From assembly GCF_022655595.1 (NCBI RefSeq), contig NZ_CP093379.1, positions 1,298,501-1,362,500 of the forward strand: a DNA stretch of 64,000 nucleotides. Direction: 5' to 3'. The notes beneath the pieces were generated by a model. That model had not been told where the DNA came from and searched no databases. It saw only the letters and a list, made by a program, of their open reading frames with translations. Positions 1-7,518 of the stretch are shown one piece after another. Source of the DNA: Ignatzschineria rhizosphaerae. GTDB lineage: Bacteria; Pseudomonadota; Gammaproteobacteria; Cardiobacteriales; Wohlfahrtiimonadaceae. A program made the translations under genes and the position numbers. How positions within the stretch are numbered: position 1 is the first letter of the stretch; every line of letters starts with the position of its first letter.

Positions 1-223
1 GATAGATGGTATCTTGAATGTTGCGCACGATCTCGTTTAAAGGATAATTTCCTAATTCATCATCTATATAGAGATTAAATGCAGGACAAACAGAAGAGAG
101 ACACTTCTCCTGCACGCCAACAAATTGCTGAAGATAATAGAGCTGAGAAGTATTTAATAATTCAGTGACTGAATCATTACCTAACAGGGTTAAATAATTC
201 TGTAGCGGCCTATTTCCTGTCAT
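1..223 (-). CDS. Unknown protein, N-terminal part (cut by window edge)
   Basis: An open frame runs from ATG at 223 to the left edge of the window (74 codons visible). An AGGTGA ribosome-binding sequence sits six bases before this ATG, which supports the start. The visible part begins MTGNRPLQNY and has a leucine- and glutamine-rich stretch followed by an acidic patch (YIDDELGNY). There is no signal peptide or membrane segment. I do not recognise the family; the C-terminal part outside the window would be needed. It is on the same strand as the SnoaL-like gene but about 100 bases downstream of it. Confidence 0.6.
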   Translation of the reverse strand, partial: MTGNRPLQNYLTLLGNDSVTELLNTSQLYYLQQFVGVQEKCLSSVCPAFNLYIDDELGNYPLNEIVRNIQDTIY

Positions 224-324
224 CAGCTATCACCTCATATACGATTTATATCATCTTTAGTATAGATAGACTCTATGACATATCAGTGACGCTATCATCA
301 TGCGATGAGGGCTAACTTATCAAA

Positions 325-717
325 TTAAGCTAATCTTGACCCGATATCTTGATCTGCTTCATCTCCCACGAGAAGCTGCGTGAGTTCTCGTACGGAGGCG
401 ATCTTTTGATCTTTAAATGTGAAAAATGCCATAACACGGACATGAAGCTTCTCCCCGCTTTTTTTAGTGACAAACACATCATGAATATCAGCCACCTTAT
501 CTCCATCTTCAATATACTCAATAAATTCGATATAAGCTGAGGCGATCACCTCTTTTAATGCCGTCACATGCCGAAAAAATCCGTCATAATCTAACATCTT
601 ACCATCTACCCACTGGGTATAATCCTTATCAAAATAAGGTCTAATAGCATCAACATCTTTAACTGGGTTAAACAGATCTTGAAAAGTACTTTCTAATAAT
701 GATTGATATTGTTTCAT
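325..717 (-). CDS. SnoaL/NTF2-like domain protein
   Basis: A 130-residue protein with the pattern of a single SnoaL/NTF2-like cone domain. An N-terminal helix (QSLLESTFQDLFNP) is followed by a YFDKDYTQWVDG segment, a central helix with H50 (FFRHVTALKEVI) and several beta strands ending in VRELTQLLVG. Members bind or convert small hydrophobic molecules, but this fold is too general to name a substrate. GAGGT lies just ahead of the start. The gene begins 12 bases after the stop of a MarR-type regulator gene, so the two form an operon and it is probably controlled by that regulator. A role in detoxifying the regulator's ligand is inference. Confidence 0.75.
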   Translation of the reverse strand: MKQYQSLLESTFQDLFNPVKDVDAIRPYFDKDYTQWVDGKMLDYDGFFRHVTALKEVIASAYIEFIEYIEDGDKVADIHDVFVTKKSGEKLHVRVMAFFTFKDQKIASVRELTQLLVGDEADQDIGSRLA

Positions 718-729
718 CTCTACCTCTTG

Positions 730-1185
730 CTAATCATTGATCTTCAGATGATCTATTAATTGATTCATAAAATCTTGTACCTGATGTAACTGATCCGCTT
801 CAAATTGCATTAAAAATTGTAAGTATTGTCTATGAGCTTTTTGGTGTAATGTAAAATGGGTTTGATTGAGTACCTTCCCGGCATCTGTTAACTGATAGAA
901 GATTGCCTTTTGATTCTCTTCTAGCTGATAAGTTCTGATTAACTGATGATCTAAAAGCTTTATTATCGCTTTTGAAATCGCCGCTTTTGTCACCCCTAGT
1001 TCATCTGTTAATAAACGGTTATTCACTAAATCATTAGATGCAATAGTTGCCAAGATATGCAATTGAGTTATCGAATAATCCCCTAGCACATTTTGTAGTT
1101 TCTCTTGCTTTTTAGCCCTTGCTGCCTCTTGCACATGCGTTAATCGAACAATTGATTGATACACTTCTTCTGCCATTTTTGTCAT
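730..1185 (-). CDS. MarR-family transcriptional regulator
   Basis: A 151-residue winged-helix regulator. The MarR core is visible as an N-terminal helix, the helix-turn-helix around residues 50-85 (ITQLHILATIA ... NRLLTDELGVTKAAISKAI), the wing (YQLEENQKAIFYQLTDAGK) and a C-terminal dimerisation helix. It is the first gene of an operon with the SnoaL-like gene. Its promoter carries two copies of a GTTAACNNGTTAAC-like palindrome (1227-1240 and 1263-1276) that overlap the -35 and flank the -10 elements, so autorepression is likely. The Shine-Dalgarno sequence is weak; ATG at 1185 or the in-frame ATG three codons later could be used. The ligand cannot be read from the sequence. Confidence 0.85.
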   Translation of the reverse strand: MTKMAEEVYQSIVRLTHVQEAARAKKQEKLQNVLGDYSITQLHILATIASNDLVNNRLLTDELGVTKAAISKAIIKLLDHQLIRTYQLEENQKAIFYQLTDAGKVLNQTHFTLHQKAHRQYLQFLMQFEADQLHQVQDFMNQLIDHLKIND

Positions 1186-1226
1186 ATTTTTAAATATCTC
1201 TATCCATTTCTGGGTATCTCTATATT

Positions 1227-1276
1227 GTTAACGAGTTAACTTTATTTCAAAAAAGCCATATTGTCAACTGGTAAAC
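1227..1276 (-). promoter_or_regulatory. MarR promoter with two operator palindromes
   Basis: On the minus strand a TTGACA -35 (1262-1267) and a TAAAGT -10 (1239-1244) are separated by 17 bases. GTTAACGAGTTAAC (1227-1240) is a perfect dyad apart from its centre and lies just after the -10. GTCAACTGGTAAAC (1263-1276) is a related copy covering the -35. The 36-base distance between the copies is between three and four helical turns. This layout suits a dimeric MarR repressor binding twice and blocking RNA polymerase. Confidence 0.7.
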
Positions 1277-1308
1277 GATATTGAAATTTGAAAAATATTT
1301 ATCATGAT

Positions 1309-1331
1309 AAAAAAAGCCCGCAATAGCGAGC
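1309..1331 (-). terminator. Terminator of the membrane-protein gene
   Basis: On the minus strand GCTCGC-TATT-GCGGGC (one G-U pair) forms a hairpin followed by seven T residues. It lies about 45 bases after the stop codon of the gene at 1377-2000. Confidence 0.7.
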
Positions 1332-1376
1332 CCTTGTCCGATAAGGCAATAAGAGTAATTTTAAATCCTTATGAAA

Positions 1377-2000
1377 TTAATAGGAGTAACCCTCATATAC
1401 AGGAACAATTTCAACAATATAAGAAGAGCGATGACTATCTCCCCAATAAATCTTATATCTTCCTTCCTCTTTCTCCATATATTCCGTTTGGACAGCGCCA
1501 TGACAAATTCTTAACCCCAAATCTTCATCAAATTCTAACTCTTGAATATTTGTCACGCTTACAAAATGAAGCCCCATATTATTAACGATCTCACTTAACA
1601 TGCTGATAACCTCACGACTCTCACAAGTCGGTAATCCACTATTGATTTTCTCCAATACATAATCAATAGCCGTGCCGAGCACCATCATTAAGACCCAGAT
1701 TAATAAGAAAGTTTGTCTCTGATTTAAAAATTTCGCTCTTTGATAAAGATACCAAGGAACCAATATAACGGTGATTCCTGCAAATATTTTCTTCTCAGGA
1801 TAGATCTCTTTTAAGTGCTCACGATCCATCACTAAGATTAAGGTGATAATCAAAATTGTGCCATAAAATAGAAGCTCCATCGATAGTGCTTCCCCATACA
1901 TCATTAAGATAAGCCCTACTAAAAAACTTAAAAATGTCACAATCAGTAAGGCAATACAATACCCATTAGAATGCTTGATATCCTTCTCTTTAACGCCCAT
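1377..2000 (-). CDS. Hypothetical four-helix membrane protein
   Basis: A 207-residue protein. Four hydrophobic segments are visible at about residues 12-34, 39-58, 71-90 and 96-115, followed by a soluble C-terminal domain of about 90 residues (from KINSGLPTCESREVISML). The C-terminal part is rich in acidic and aromatic residues and has two cysteines. AAAGGA lies five bases before the ATG, so the start is secure, and a terminator follows at 1309-1331, so it is transcribed alone. I do not recognise the family. Confidence 0.65.
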   Translation of the reverse strand: MGVKEKDIKHSNGYCIALLIVTFLSFLVGLILMMYGEALSMELLFYGTILIITLILVMDREHLKEIYPEKKIFAGITVILVPWYLYQRAKFLNQRQTFLLIWVLMMVLGTAIDYVLEKINSGLPTCESREVISMLSEIVNNMGLHFVSVTNIQELEFDEDLGLRICHGAVQTEYMEKEEGRYKIYWGDSHRSSYIVEIVPVYEGYSY

Positions 2001-2689
2001 ATTCTTCCTTTAATATTGGATTTAAGTGTCATAATATTAGCGCAAAATAAGGCATCATAAACGTCTTATTTATAAGGTTTATAAATATCAAAAAGATAGG
2101 ATCTAAAAACTAGAAAAGCCCGCTATAGAAACGGGCTTTGTTGAATGAAAAATCCTAATAAAAGGGACCAATTTTATAAAATAATTATTCCTTTTAAACT
2201 TCAAAAGGGCCAAATGTACTAACTTATAAAATAAACGTCTAAACTAAGATTTACTTCAATAATAGATAGGGTAAACGCACCTATCACTCTTCTCATTTTT
2301 AAGATTATGCTCATTTGGTCAATTTTCAAATGAGCTGCTAGATTGAAACTCAGTACTACTTAAATAACGTTGAATCAATTACCCCCTTTTAACTAGCCTA
2401 TAGGAGTTACGTACTCTTCCAGTACGTGATTTATATATAGCAAGAAGATAAGATTTGGGCAAGTAATTTTTATATAAATTTTACCTTTTTTATATCCTTT
2501 TCTAATATTATGACTAAAACAAAAGCCGTATTCCCCCTATTACTAAAGACCATTAAATCAACGGGGAAGTTTTTAGTAATCTCAATGAAGCAAGATGACG
2601 CCATTAAAAAATTCTATTTCAAGACGAAATTTATCATGTTAATCTAATAGTTAACGTTAATAACAACCACTTTAATGAGAGGGAATATT
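2001..2689. other. Long non-coding stretch with several inverted repeats
   Basis: This 690-base stretch has no convincing gene. It holds a terminator-like hairpin AAAGCCCG/CGGGCTTT (2115-2139), a hairpin ACGTACT/AGTACGT with a CTTCC loop (2409-2427), and two overlapping inverted repeats (TTCCCC 2531-2536 with GGGGAA 2563-2568; ATTACTAAA 2539-2547 with TTTAGTAAT 2572-2580). A 45-codon open frame at 2510-2647 has no ribosome-binding site and spans these repeats. A structured RNA is possible but not shown. Confidence 0.4.
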
Positions 2690-2902
2690 ATGTCATCTAA
2701 ACAATCTTCCACCATACGCTGCACAAAATGCTATAACGAAATTGAAGCCACTGTTGATAGCTTATTAAAAAACACAACGCTTATCTGCACAAACTGCGGC
2801 GATGATCTGACAGATCAAGTCAATGAATTAAAAAAGGAAGTAGGAGAGGTTGAGGAGAATACTCAAATACTCACTCAAGAGACAACAAAGCTCTCGCAAT
2901 AA
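2690..2902 (+). CDS. Small zinc-ribbon protein with coiled-coil tail
   Basis: A 70-residue protein. CTKC near residue 11 and CTNCGDD near residue 34 are spaced as a four-cysteine zinc ribbon. The C-terminal half (DQVNELKKEVGEVEENTQIL) has heptad spacing suggesting a short coiled coil for dimerisation. ATG at 2690 is preferred over the in-frame ATG at 2675 because GAGGGA lies five bases before it. It is the first of three consecutive small genes that each encode a CxxC-type zinc site. Function unknown; no DNA- or RNA-binding domain beyond the ribbon is visible. Confidence 0.7.
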   Translation: MSSKQSSTIRCTKCYNEIEATVDSLLKNTTLICTNCGDDLTDQVNELKKEVGEVEENTQILTQETTKLSQ

Positions 2903-3014
2903 TCACAAAAAATCTCTCAAAGTGATCCTACCATCATTTATGAAATAATCTTTTTACTGTTGCATCCCACTTTTAACATTCATCTACTATAATTTAGGTT
3001 AAAGAGGATAAATC

Positions 3015-3224
3015 ATGATTGATGAAATATTAAATGAGCTAGATGTTACTTTCAATTGCCCTAAATGTGAAAAACAACGTCACGTAAAAATGATTCAAAT
3101 GGAAAATGATATTCCCTGCGAATGTGGTCACTTACTTCATAAAAAAAGAGAGAATCTTAGAGAAATTCGATTGCAGATGAGCGTTACTGCAGATGGATTC
3201 AAGCGTATGACATTGAATCATTAA
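3015..3224 (+). CDS. Small zinc-ribbon protein
   Basis: A 69-residue protein with CPKC at about residue 15 and CECGH at about residue 35, a four-cysteine ribbon like that of the gene before it. The region between is short and basic (EKQRHVKMIQMEND), and the tail is a basic amphipathic segment (HKKRENLREIRLQM). AGAGGAT seven bases before the ATG supports the start. A strong terminator follows at 3241-3285. It shares architecture with the upstream gene but has no coiled coil. Function unknown. Confidence 0.7.
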   Translation: MIDEILNELDVTFNCPKCEKQRHVKMIQMENDIPCECGHLLHKKRENLREIRLQMSVTADGFKRMTLNH

Positions 3225-3240
3225 TCGATAAAATACTTAA

Positions 3241-3285
3241 TAACCCTCTATTAAAAGTCTATAATCTTAATAGAGGGTTATTTTT
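3241..3285 (+). terminator. Rho-independent terminator
   Basis: TAACCCTCTATTAA (3241-3254) pairs perfectly with TTAATAGAGGGTTA (3267-3280) and is followed by TTTTT. It ends transcription of the second zinc-ribbon gene. Confidence 0.9.
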
Positions 3286-3418
3286 GTGACGGTAAAAATT
3301 CCTCGCCTCGATCCTATTGCAAGAATATTTTAAAAATCTCAGCATCAAACAATATAATAAAATTGATTTTAATTTACATTAAAGGATAATATCTTTCTTT
3401 TAACCGTAGGGAAATATT

Positions 3419-3739
3419 ATGTCCTTTTGTCCTAAATGCCAAGAAAATCAAAAACCTGATAACCTCAAAAACTGTATGCCATGCGCTAAAAAAAGAGGAA
3501 AGCTTTTAGCTAGAATTGGGGCTTTCCTAATACTTGCGATAGGGCTATTTGTTACTATCTACTTAAAAACGACAGGCACTATCCCTCAAGAAGGGCTTAT
3601 AAAATGGCTCATTAACGATCATCACAACCCTTTAAGCTCATCTTATGAATGGCTTATCACAATAATAATGCTTGCTATTATTGCGCTTGTATCAGGGGTG
3701 TTGATCTATTTTATAACCTTAAAAAATAATAAAAAATAG
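3419..3739 (+). CDS. Membrane protein with N-terminal zinc ribbon
   Basis: A 106-residue protein. It begins MSFCPKCQENQKPDNLKNCMPCAKK, a four-cysteine ribbon of the same CxxC...CxxC type as the two small proteins upstream. Two membrane segments follow, at about residues 31-48 and 79-98. The ribbon should face the cytoplasm because of the basic stretch before the first helix (KKRGKLLAR). TAGGGA lies seven bases before the ATG. It could be a membrane sensor or anchor for the soluble ribbon proteins, but that is inference from proximity. Confidence 0.65.
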   Translation: MSFCPKCQENQKPDNLKNCMPCAKKRGKLLARIGAFLILAIGLFVTIYLKTTGTIPQEGLIKWLINDHHNPLSSSYEWLITIIMLAIIALVSGVLIYFITLKNNKK

Positions 3740-3766
3740 ATCCATAGCTGATACTCATTCCAATAA

Positions 3767-3799
3767 ATTGAAAGTAATCTATTCATGCTTACTTTCAAT
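3767..3799 (+). other. Perfect 11-bp hairpin after the zinc-ribbon membrane gene
   Basis: ATTGAAAGTAA (3767-3777) and TTACTTTCAAT (3789-3799) are perfect inverted copies. On the plus strand the hairpin is followed by A residues, not T, so it is not a standard terminator; it may stabilise the 3' end of the message or be a protein site. Confidence 0.4.
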
Positions 3800-3861
3800 A
3801 AAAAAAGCATGGTAGTAACTCTCCGTTAAGGGCAAATAGCGAACGGTTAGATACTGCATTA

Positions 3862-4341
3862 TCAATCAAATTCAGGGGTTAATAACTTTGATGTATAAGC
3901 CACTCGAAATATCCCTGCCGATTCTATAAAGGAACTTAACACCATAATAGAGCCTAAATACTCACTATTAGGCTTCTTATTCACATATACAATCAATCCT
4001 TCATTATCCCCAATAACTACCCCTTCTCCCCATTTTTTATCAAGAGATCCCAATAAAATCCCTCTATCTCTTTTTAGGGCTTCTAAATTATTAAAGATTT
4101 TTAAAAGGGAGAGACCTTCTATTTTCCCTTCTACAACTTCTATCTCTGCAGAATCGAAAAAACTATTTTCAAGCCGGTACTCATAAAGAGTGACTCTCTC
4201 ATCATCTTCTTTAAGAGTCCCTTTAGACAAATCCCCGATATAAGGGCAACCAATTTTGATGCCTTCGATCTCCTCATAAGGCTGATCACAGGCCAATGAA
4301 AATCCAAATATTAAGACCGGCAGTAAAAATAAGCGCTTCAT
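3862..4341 (-). CDS. Exported protein of the GIKIGCP family
   Basis: A 159-residue protein with a cleavable export signal (MKRLFLLPVLIFGFSLAC). The SLAC end resembles a lipobox but has Ser at -3, so lipidation at C18 is uncertain. The mature part begins with EIEGIKIGCP, a motif of pattern hxGh[KR]hGxP shared with three neighbours (4632-5129, 6026-6517, 6571-7038), and has a second shared segment, GKIEGLSL. GAGGAG lies six bases before the ATG. It is closest to the protein at 6026-6517; the two begin almost identically. It is probably periplasmic. The role is unknown; an immunity protein is one possibility given the Sel1-repeat neighbour. Confidence 0.7.
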   Translation of the reverse strand: MKRLFLLPVLIFGFSLACDQPYEEIEGIKIGCPYIGDLSKGTLKEDDERVTLYEYRLENSFFDSAEIEVVEGKIEGLSLLKIFNNLEALKRDRGILLGSLDKKWGEGVVIGDNEGLIVYVNKKPNSEYLGSIMVLSSFIESAGIFRVAYTSKLLTPEFD

Positions 4342-4631
4342 TATCTCTCCTCAAATTTTATTCTCCTGATTGTATCTTATTTTATTTACAAAAATATAAA
4401 TAATCTAAACGATAAAGCTATCGCAATTTTATTGGAATAAGCACCCACGAGACTTTGATTAATACCCACTTAACCTCTAGTTTTATAGACAATAACTGAT
4501 TGCCGCACCAAGAAAATATCATTATTTATCATGAAATTGAGTAAAAATATGACCTTAATTTTTATAAGCTTTTTATCACTTTTTAAGTATATTATTGAGC
4601 ATTTTGCTTTTCATAATAAGCATTGAAGTGA

Positions 4632-5129
4632 TCATGCATCTTTTTTTGTTTGATAACCGTCTTGCATGTCGATTTCACCAATCTCACGAACTTCAGTTTG
4701 CATAATTGAGATATTATATAAAATATCATCCTGCTCAGAATGGAAGATCAACTTTGTATCACCCTGGACATCATATTTCCGGTCTTTTTTCGATAAGCCT
4801 AATTGCGCCTCAATACTTATAATAATTGTCTCAACATCCTTCTTTTCTGCGCTCCTAGAAAAAACAAGTTCTTCCGCATGATTATCAAGCACTCTGACAT
4901 ATACCGTAGTATCGATACCATCGATGAGGATGTCTTGATAATACTTCAATGTTCCCGCCTCGGTATCCGATGTTAATGAATAATCATCAAAACCTTCAAT
5001 TTCAGAAACTGGCCCGCCTAATTTAAAGCCATGAATAACATATTCTTGACCATGGCTTATGGAAGCAACCAAACATAATATAGAACATAAAAAATACGCA
5101 TAATAATCCTCCACTTTTATCATTTTCAA
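4632..5129 (-). CDS. Exported GIKIGCP-family protein, probably frame-broken at its start
   Basis: The open frame of 165 codons carries the family motif as VIHGFKLGGP and a hydrophobic export segment before it. Its ATG at 5129 has no ribosome-binding site. A strong GGAGG (5108-5112) instead sits six bases before an ATG at 5101 that starts in another frame and stops after 14 codons. One extra base in the six-T run (plus-strand A's at 5089-5094) would join that ATG to the main frame and give a normal signal peptide, MRIFLCSILCLVASISHG, very like the paralogue's MRILLVMLFSFILAAC. So either a one-base deletion, a slippage switch or a sequence error is likely. The gene starts seven bases after the Sel1 gene ends and is in the same operon. 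Confidence 0.6.
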   Translation of the reverse strand: MKMIKVEDYYAYFLCSILCLVASISHGQEYVIHGFKLGGPVSEIEGFDDYSLTSDTEAGTLKYYQDILIDGIDTTVYVRVLDNHAEELVFSRSAEKKDVETIIISIEAQLGLSKKDRKYDVQGDTKLIFHSEQDDILYNISIMQTEVREIGEIDMQDGYQTKKDA

Positions 5130-5136
5130 AAAATTA

Positions 5137-5925
5137 TTACTCTTCAGATTTATTTAACCTTTTATAGTCATCACACCCTTTTTGACTCCCACCATCGCAA
5201 GCTTGTCTAAAATACTCTTTAGATATCATTAAATTTTTCTCGCCGCCATCGCCCTTTAAATACATATGCGCTAAATTATATTGCGCACCTGTATGTCCTT
5301 GCTTTGCTGCTAGCTCATAGCACTCTCTCGCCTTTAGAAAATCTTGCGCTACTCCCTCGCCCTTATCATACAAAACACCTAAATTATGCTGCGCTGGTGC
5401 ATATCCTTGTTGTGCTGCTAACTCATAATACTCTTTAGCTTTAACGTAATCTTGCCCTACCCCCTCGCCTCTATTATATGAAACTCCTAAATTGTATTGT
5501 GCTGCGACATGGCCCTGCTCTGCAGCTAACTCATAATATTCTCTAGCTTTCACAAAATCTTGTTTTACTCCCTCGCCCCTATCATATAAAACTCCTAAAT
5601 TATATTGAGCTTTAGAGTATCCTTGCTGTGCCGATAGCTCATAATACTCCCTAGCTTTAGCGTAATCTTGCGCGATGCCTTCCCCATAATTATACATAAC
5701 ACCTAAATTATATTGAGCTGTGGCGTGTCCTTGCTGGGCGGCTAATTCATAATATTTTTTAGCTTGAGAGTAGTTTTGGGGGACACCTTTTCCCCAATAA
5801 TGCATCGTTGCTAAAATACCTTGAGCATTCACTGATCCCTTATCCGCCAAAACTTCAAGTTCTGAGATACTCATATTAGAAAATGCGACATTTAAAAAGA
5901 AAAATATTACTAAAAGAAATCTCAT
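5137..5925 (-). CDS. Sel1-like repeat protein, exported
   Basis: A 262-residue protein. ATG at 5925 is chosen because AAGGAGG lies eight bases before it; it gives a signal peptide (MRFLLVIFFFLNVAFS). The body is about six Sel1-like repeats of 36 residues with the pattern A..NLGVhY..GEGV.QDY.KA.EYYELAAQQGh, seen at the DNA level as a 108-base tandem repeat. A last degenerate repeat ends in ACDGGSQKGCDDYKRL, with two cysteines. Such proteins are protein-binding solenoids; in other bacteria they occur as periplasmic immunity proteins or as regulators of envelope systems. The flanking exported proteins suggest a periplasmic role. The repetitive DNA can expand or contract. Confidence 0.85.
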   Translation of the reverse strand: MRFLLVIFFFLNVAFSNMSISELEVLADKGSVNAQGILATMHYWGKGVPQNYSQAKKYYELAAQQGHATAQYNLGVMYNYGEGIAQDYAKAREYYELSAQQGYSKAQYNLGVLYDRGEGVKQDFVKAREYYELAAEQGHVAAQYNLGVSYNRGEGVGQDYVKAKEYYELAAQQGYAPAQHNLGVLYDKGEGVAQDFLKARECYELAAKQGHTGAQYNLAHMYLKGDGGEKNLMISKEYFRQACDGGSQKGCDDYKRLNKSEE

Positions 5926-6025
5926 GAGTAAGCCCTCCTTACTAAGGCTTTGAACCATCAATTAACGCACTGCCACTATTTTTCCTCTGCGGCATTCATC
6001 CAAATACCCTTAGCAGACCATCTTC

Positions 6026-6517
6026 TTACCTTCTCATCCTCTTTGCGCTGTGCTTCTTTACTGCTTTTGTCCTATAAGTCGTCAGCATAGATCCATCATT
6101 TTTATCCAATATAGCGTCTACATAACTCACTAAACTTCCTTTAACTATATTATTAAAGTGCGCAATATAAATATCATCATCTTCACTAATCTGCGCTTTC
6201 CCAAAAGATTGCTCCATTTCATTAATATGGCTTGTAAAATCCTTAAAATTAACAGGCTTTCTTGTCTCTCGTAACGCAAGACCTTCGATATTGCCATCCA
6301 CTATAATGAGCCCTTCAAAATTAAAAAGCTGATCCCGATCTGTGTCCTTATAGAAAAAATCGCCACCTAATAGAGGATCTCCTTTCGTATAATCTTTAAC
6401 GTTTACGGCGCTTTTAAATGGGCACCCCACCTTGATCCCTACAATCTCTTCATAAGGTTGATTACAAGCCAACGAAAATCCGAGCATTAAAATCGGTAGT
6501 AAGAGTAATCTTTTCAT
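6026..6517 (-). CDS. Exported protein of the GIKIGCP family
   Basis: A 163-residue protein. It starts MKRLLLLPILMLGFSLAC, nearly identical to the signal sequence of the paralogue at 3862-4341, followed by NQPYEEIVGIKVGCPF. A second shared segment reads GNIEGLALRE. The C-terminus is unusually basic (KAVKKHSAKRMRR). AAGGAG lies six bases before the ATG. Two cysteines in the mature N-terminal part (C18 and C32) are conserved with that paralogue and could form a disulfide if C18 is not lipidated. Function unknown. Confidence 0.7.
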   Translation of the reverse strand: MKRLLLLPILMLGFSLACNQPYEEIVGIKVGCPFKSAVNVKDYTKGDPLLGGDFFYKDTDRDQLFNFEGLIIVDGNIEGLALRETRKPVNFKDFTSHINEMEQSFGKAQISEDDDIYIAHFNNIVKGSLVSYVDAILDKNDGSMLTTYRTKAVKKHSAKRMRR

Positions 6518-6570
6518 CTCAACTCCTTAAAGGTACTTCTTATTATTCTAAAAGAGGATTTAATATCAAA

Positions 6571-7038
6571 CTATTCATCGCACTGATCGAAAACATCATA
6601 TGCAATACTATCTATTTCTTCTGTTGTATAAAGAACTGCTAAGCTTGGGGAAAACATATAAGCTTCAATTTTAGACAACCCACCTTTCGGATTAAACTTA
6701 TAATCATCCTCCTCTAAACTATTAAGGGTAATATCAGGATCTCCGTAATTTTCGGTCATAAAATCAATATAATTTCGAATCTCATCTTCACCATCAATCC
6801 TAACCGAAACTGCAGCAACTTTACCACCTAGCTCAAAGATAGCCCCATCAGCATGCACCCCAAACGGGCTCTTATGATAAATAGTAATTTCGCACACATT
6901 TTGTTGCGTATAACTCTCTAAATCTTCAACGCTCCCAATAGGAGCGCCAATCCTAATCCCGTGAACTTCAATATCTACGCTTTTTTCACCACAAGCTGCG
7001 AGGATAAAGCTAAATAACATTACCAATAAAATACGCAA
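6571..7038 (-). CDS. Lipoprotein of the GIKIGCP family (TTG start)
   Basis: A 155-residue protein starting at TTG 7038, six bases after AGGAG. The signal sequence MRILLVMLFSFILAACG ends in a good lipobox (L-A-A-C), so this member is a likely lipoprotein. The family motif appears as VHGIRIGAP, followed by GSVEDLESYT, which matches SEIEGFDDYS of the protein at 4632-5129. The gene starts nine bases after the small membrane-protein gene ends, so they are co-transcribed. Function unknown. Confidence 0.7.
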   Translation of the reverse strand: MRILLVMLFSFILAACGEKSVDIEVHGIRIGAPIGSVEDLESYTQQNVCEITIYHKSPFGVHADGAIFELGGKVAAVSVRIDGEDEIRNYIDFMTENYGDPDITLNSLEEDDYKFNPKGGLSKIEAYMFSPSLAVLYTTEEIDSIAYDVFDQCDE

Positions 7039-7047
7039 AACTAACTC

Positions 7048-7227
7048 CTAAAATGTCAACTTCGCCAAAATAGCCATACCTACACCCACAGCGCCCCATA
7101 TCGAAAGATTGCCTAAATTTGCTTTGTATTTAAAACCGATAATTGAAAGGATCGACATCACTATAATTGATCCAAAGAATATTATTGCTGCCAGAGAAAG
7201 CATTGCCATAAAAAAATAGAACAACAT
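7048..7227 (-). CDS. Small two-helix membrane protein
   Basis: A 59-residue protein with two hydrophobic segments (about residues 2-28 and 40-58) joined by a short basic loop (GFKYKANLGN). ATG at 7227 is chosen over an upstream GTG because AAAGGTG lies six bases before it. It leads a minus-strand run of exported-protein genes. Not recognised. Confidence 0.5.
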   Translation of the reverse strand: MLFYFFMAMLSLAAIIFFGSIIVMSILSIIGFKYKANLGNLSIWGAVGVGMAILAKLTF

Positions 7228-7328
7228 AAAAATCACCTTTAAGATTAATAAATTATCCTAGTAATCTTACCTTACTTTTCAAAACAAACATAAACAGCGA
7301 AACCAAAAAGGACAGATTCCCTAAATAA

Positions 7329-7469
7329 GTTAAGCTTGGTCAAAAATCTTCTGGGTGCAAAAAAGAAATCCTAGCGTGGGTATCTATTAGCACAAGCAAG
7401 GGAATTGAATATATTTCAGAAAAAGGATGGTCAAATATTTATACCGAAAGATACGGTTTAAAAAATTAA
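7329..7469 (+). pseudogene. Remnant of an unidentified gene
   Basis: An open frame of 46 codons without a start codon, ending at TAA 7467-7469. Its translation (for example EYISEKGWSNIYTERYGLKN at the end) has normal protein-like composition. It lies between the accessory cluster and the tRNA-Met array, a usual place for remnants of integrated elements. I could not identify the parent gene. Confidence 0.3.
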
Positions 7470-7518
7470 AAATAAATGGTACACGAAATGATACATGTTT
7501 ATTTTCAAAGTAATAAAA

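Noticed and set aside
1304-1585. Plus-strand open frame of 93 codons
   Set aside because: It begins inside the minus-strand terminator, has no ribosome-binding site and lies opposite a well-supported membrane-protein gene.
2510-2647. 45-codon open frame in the long non-coding stretch
   Set aside because: No ribosome-binding site, no recognisable pattern and it spans inverted repeats; kept only as a note under the region.
5137-5925. 108-base direct repeats as a possible mobile or CRISPR array
   Set aside because: They translate in frame as Sel1-like repeats, so they are protein repeats.
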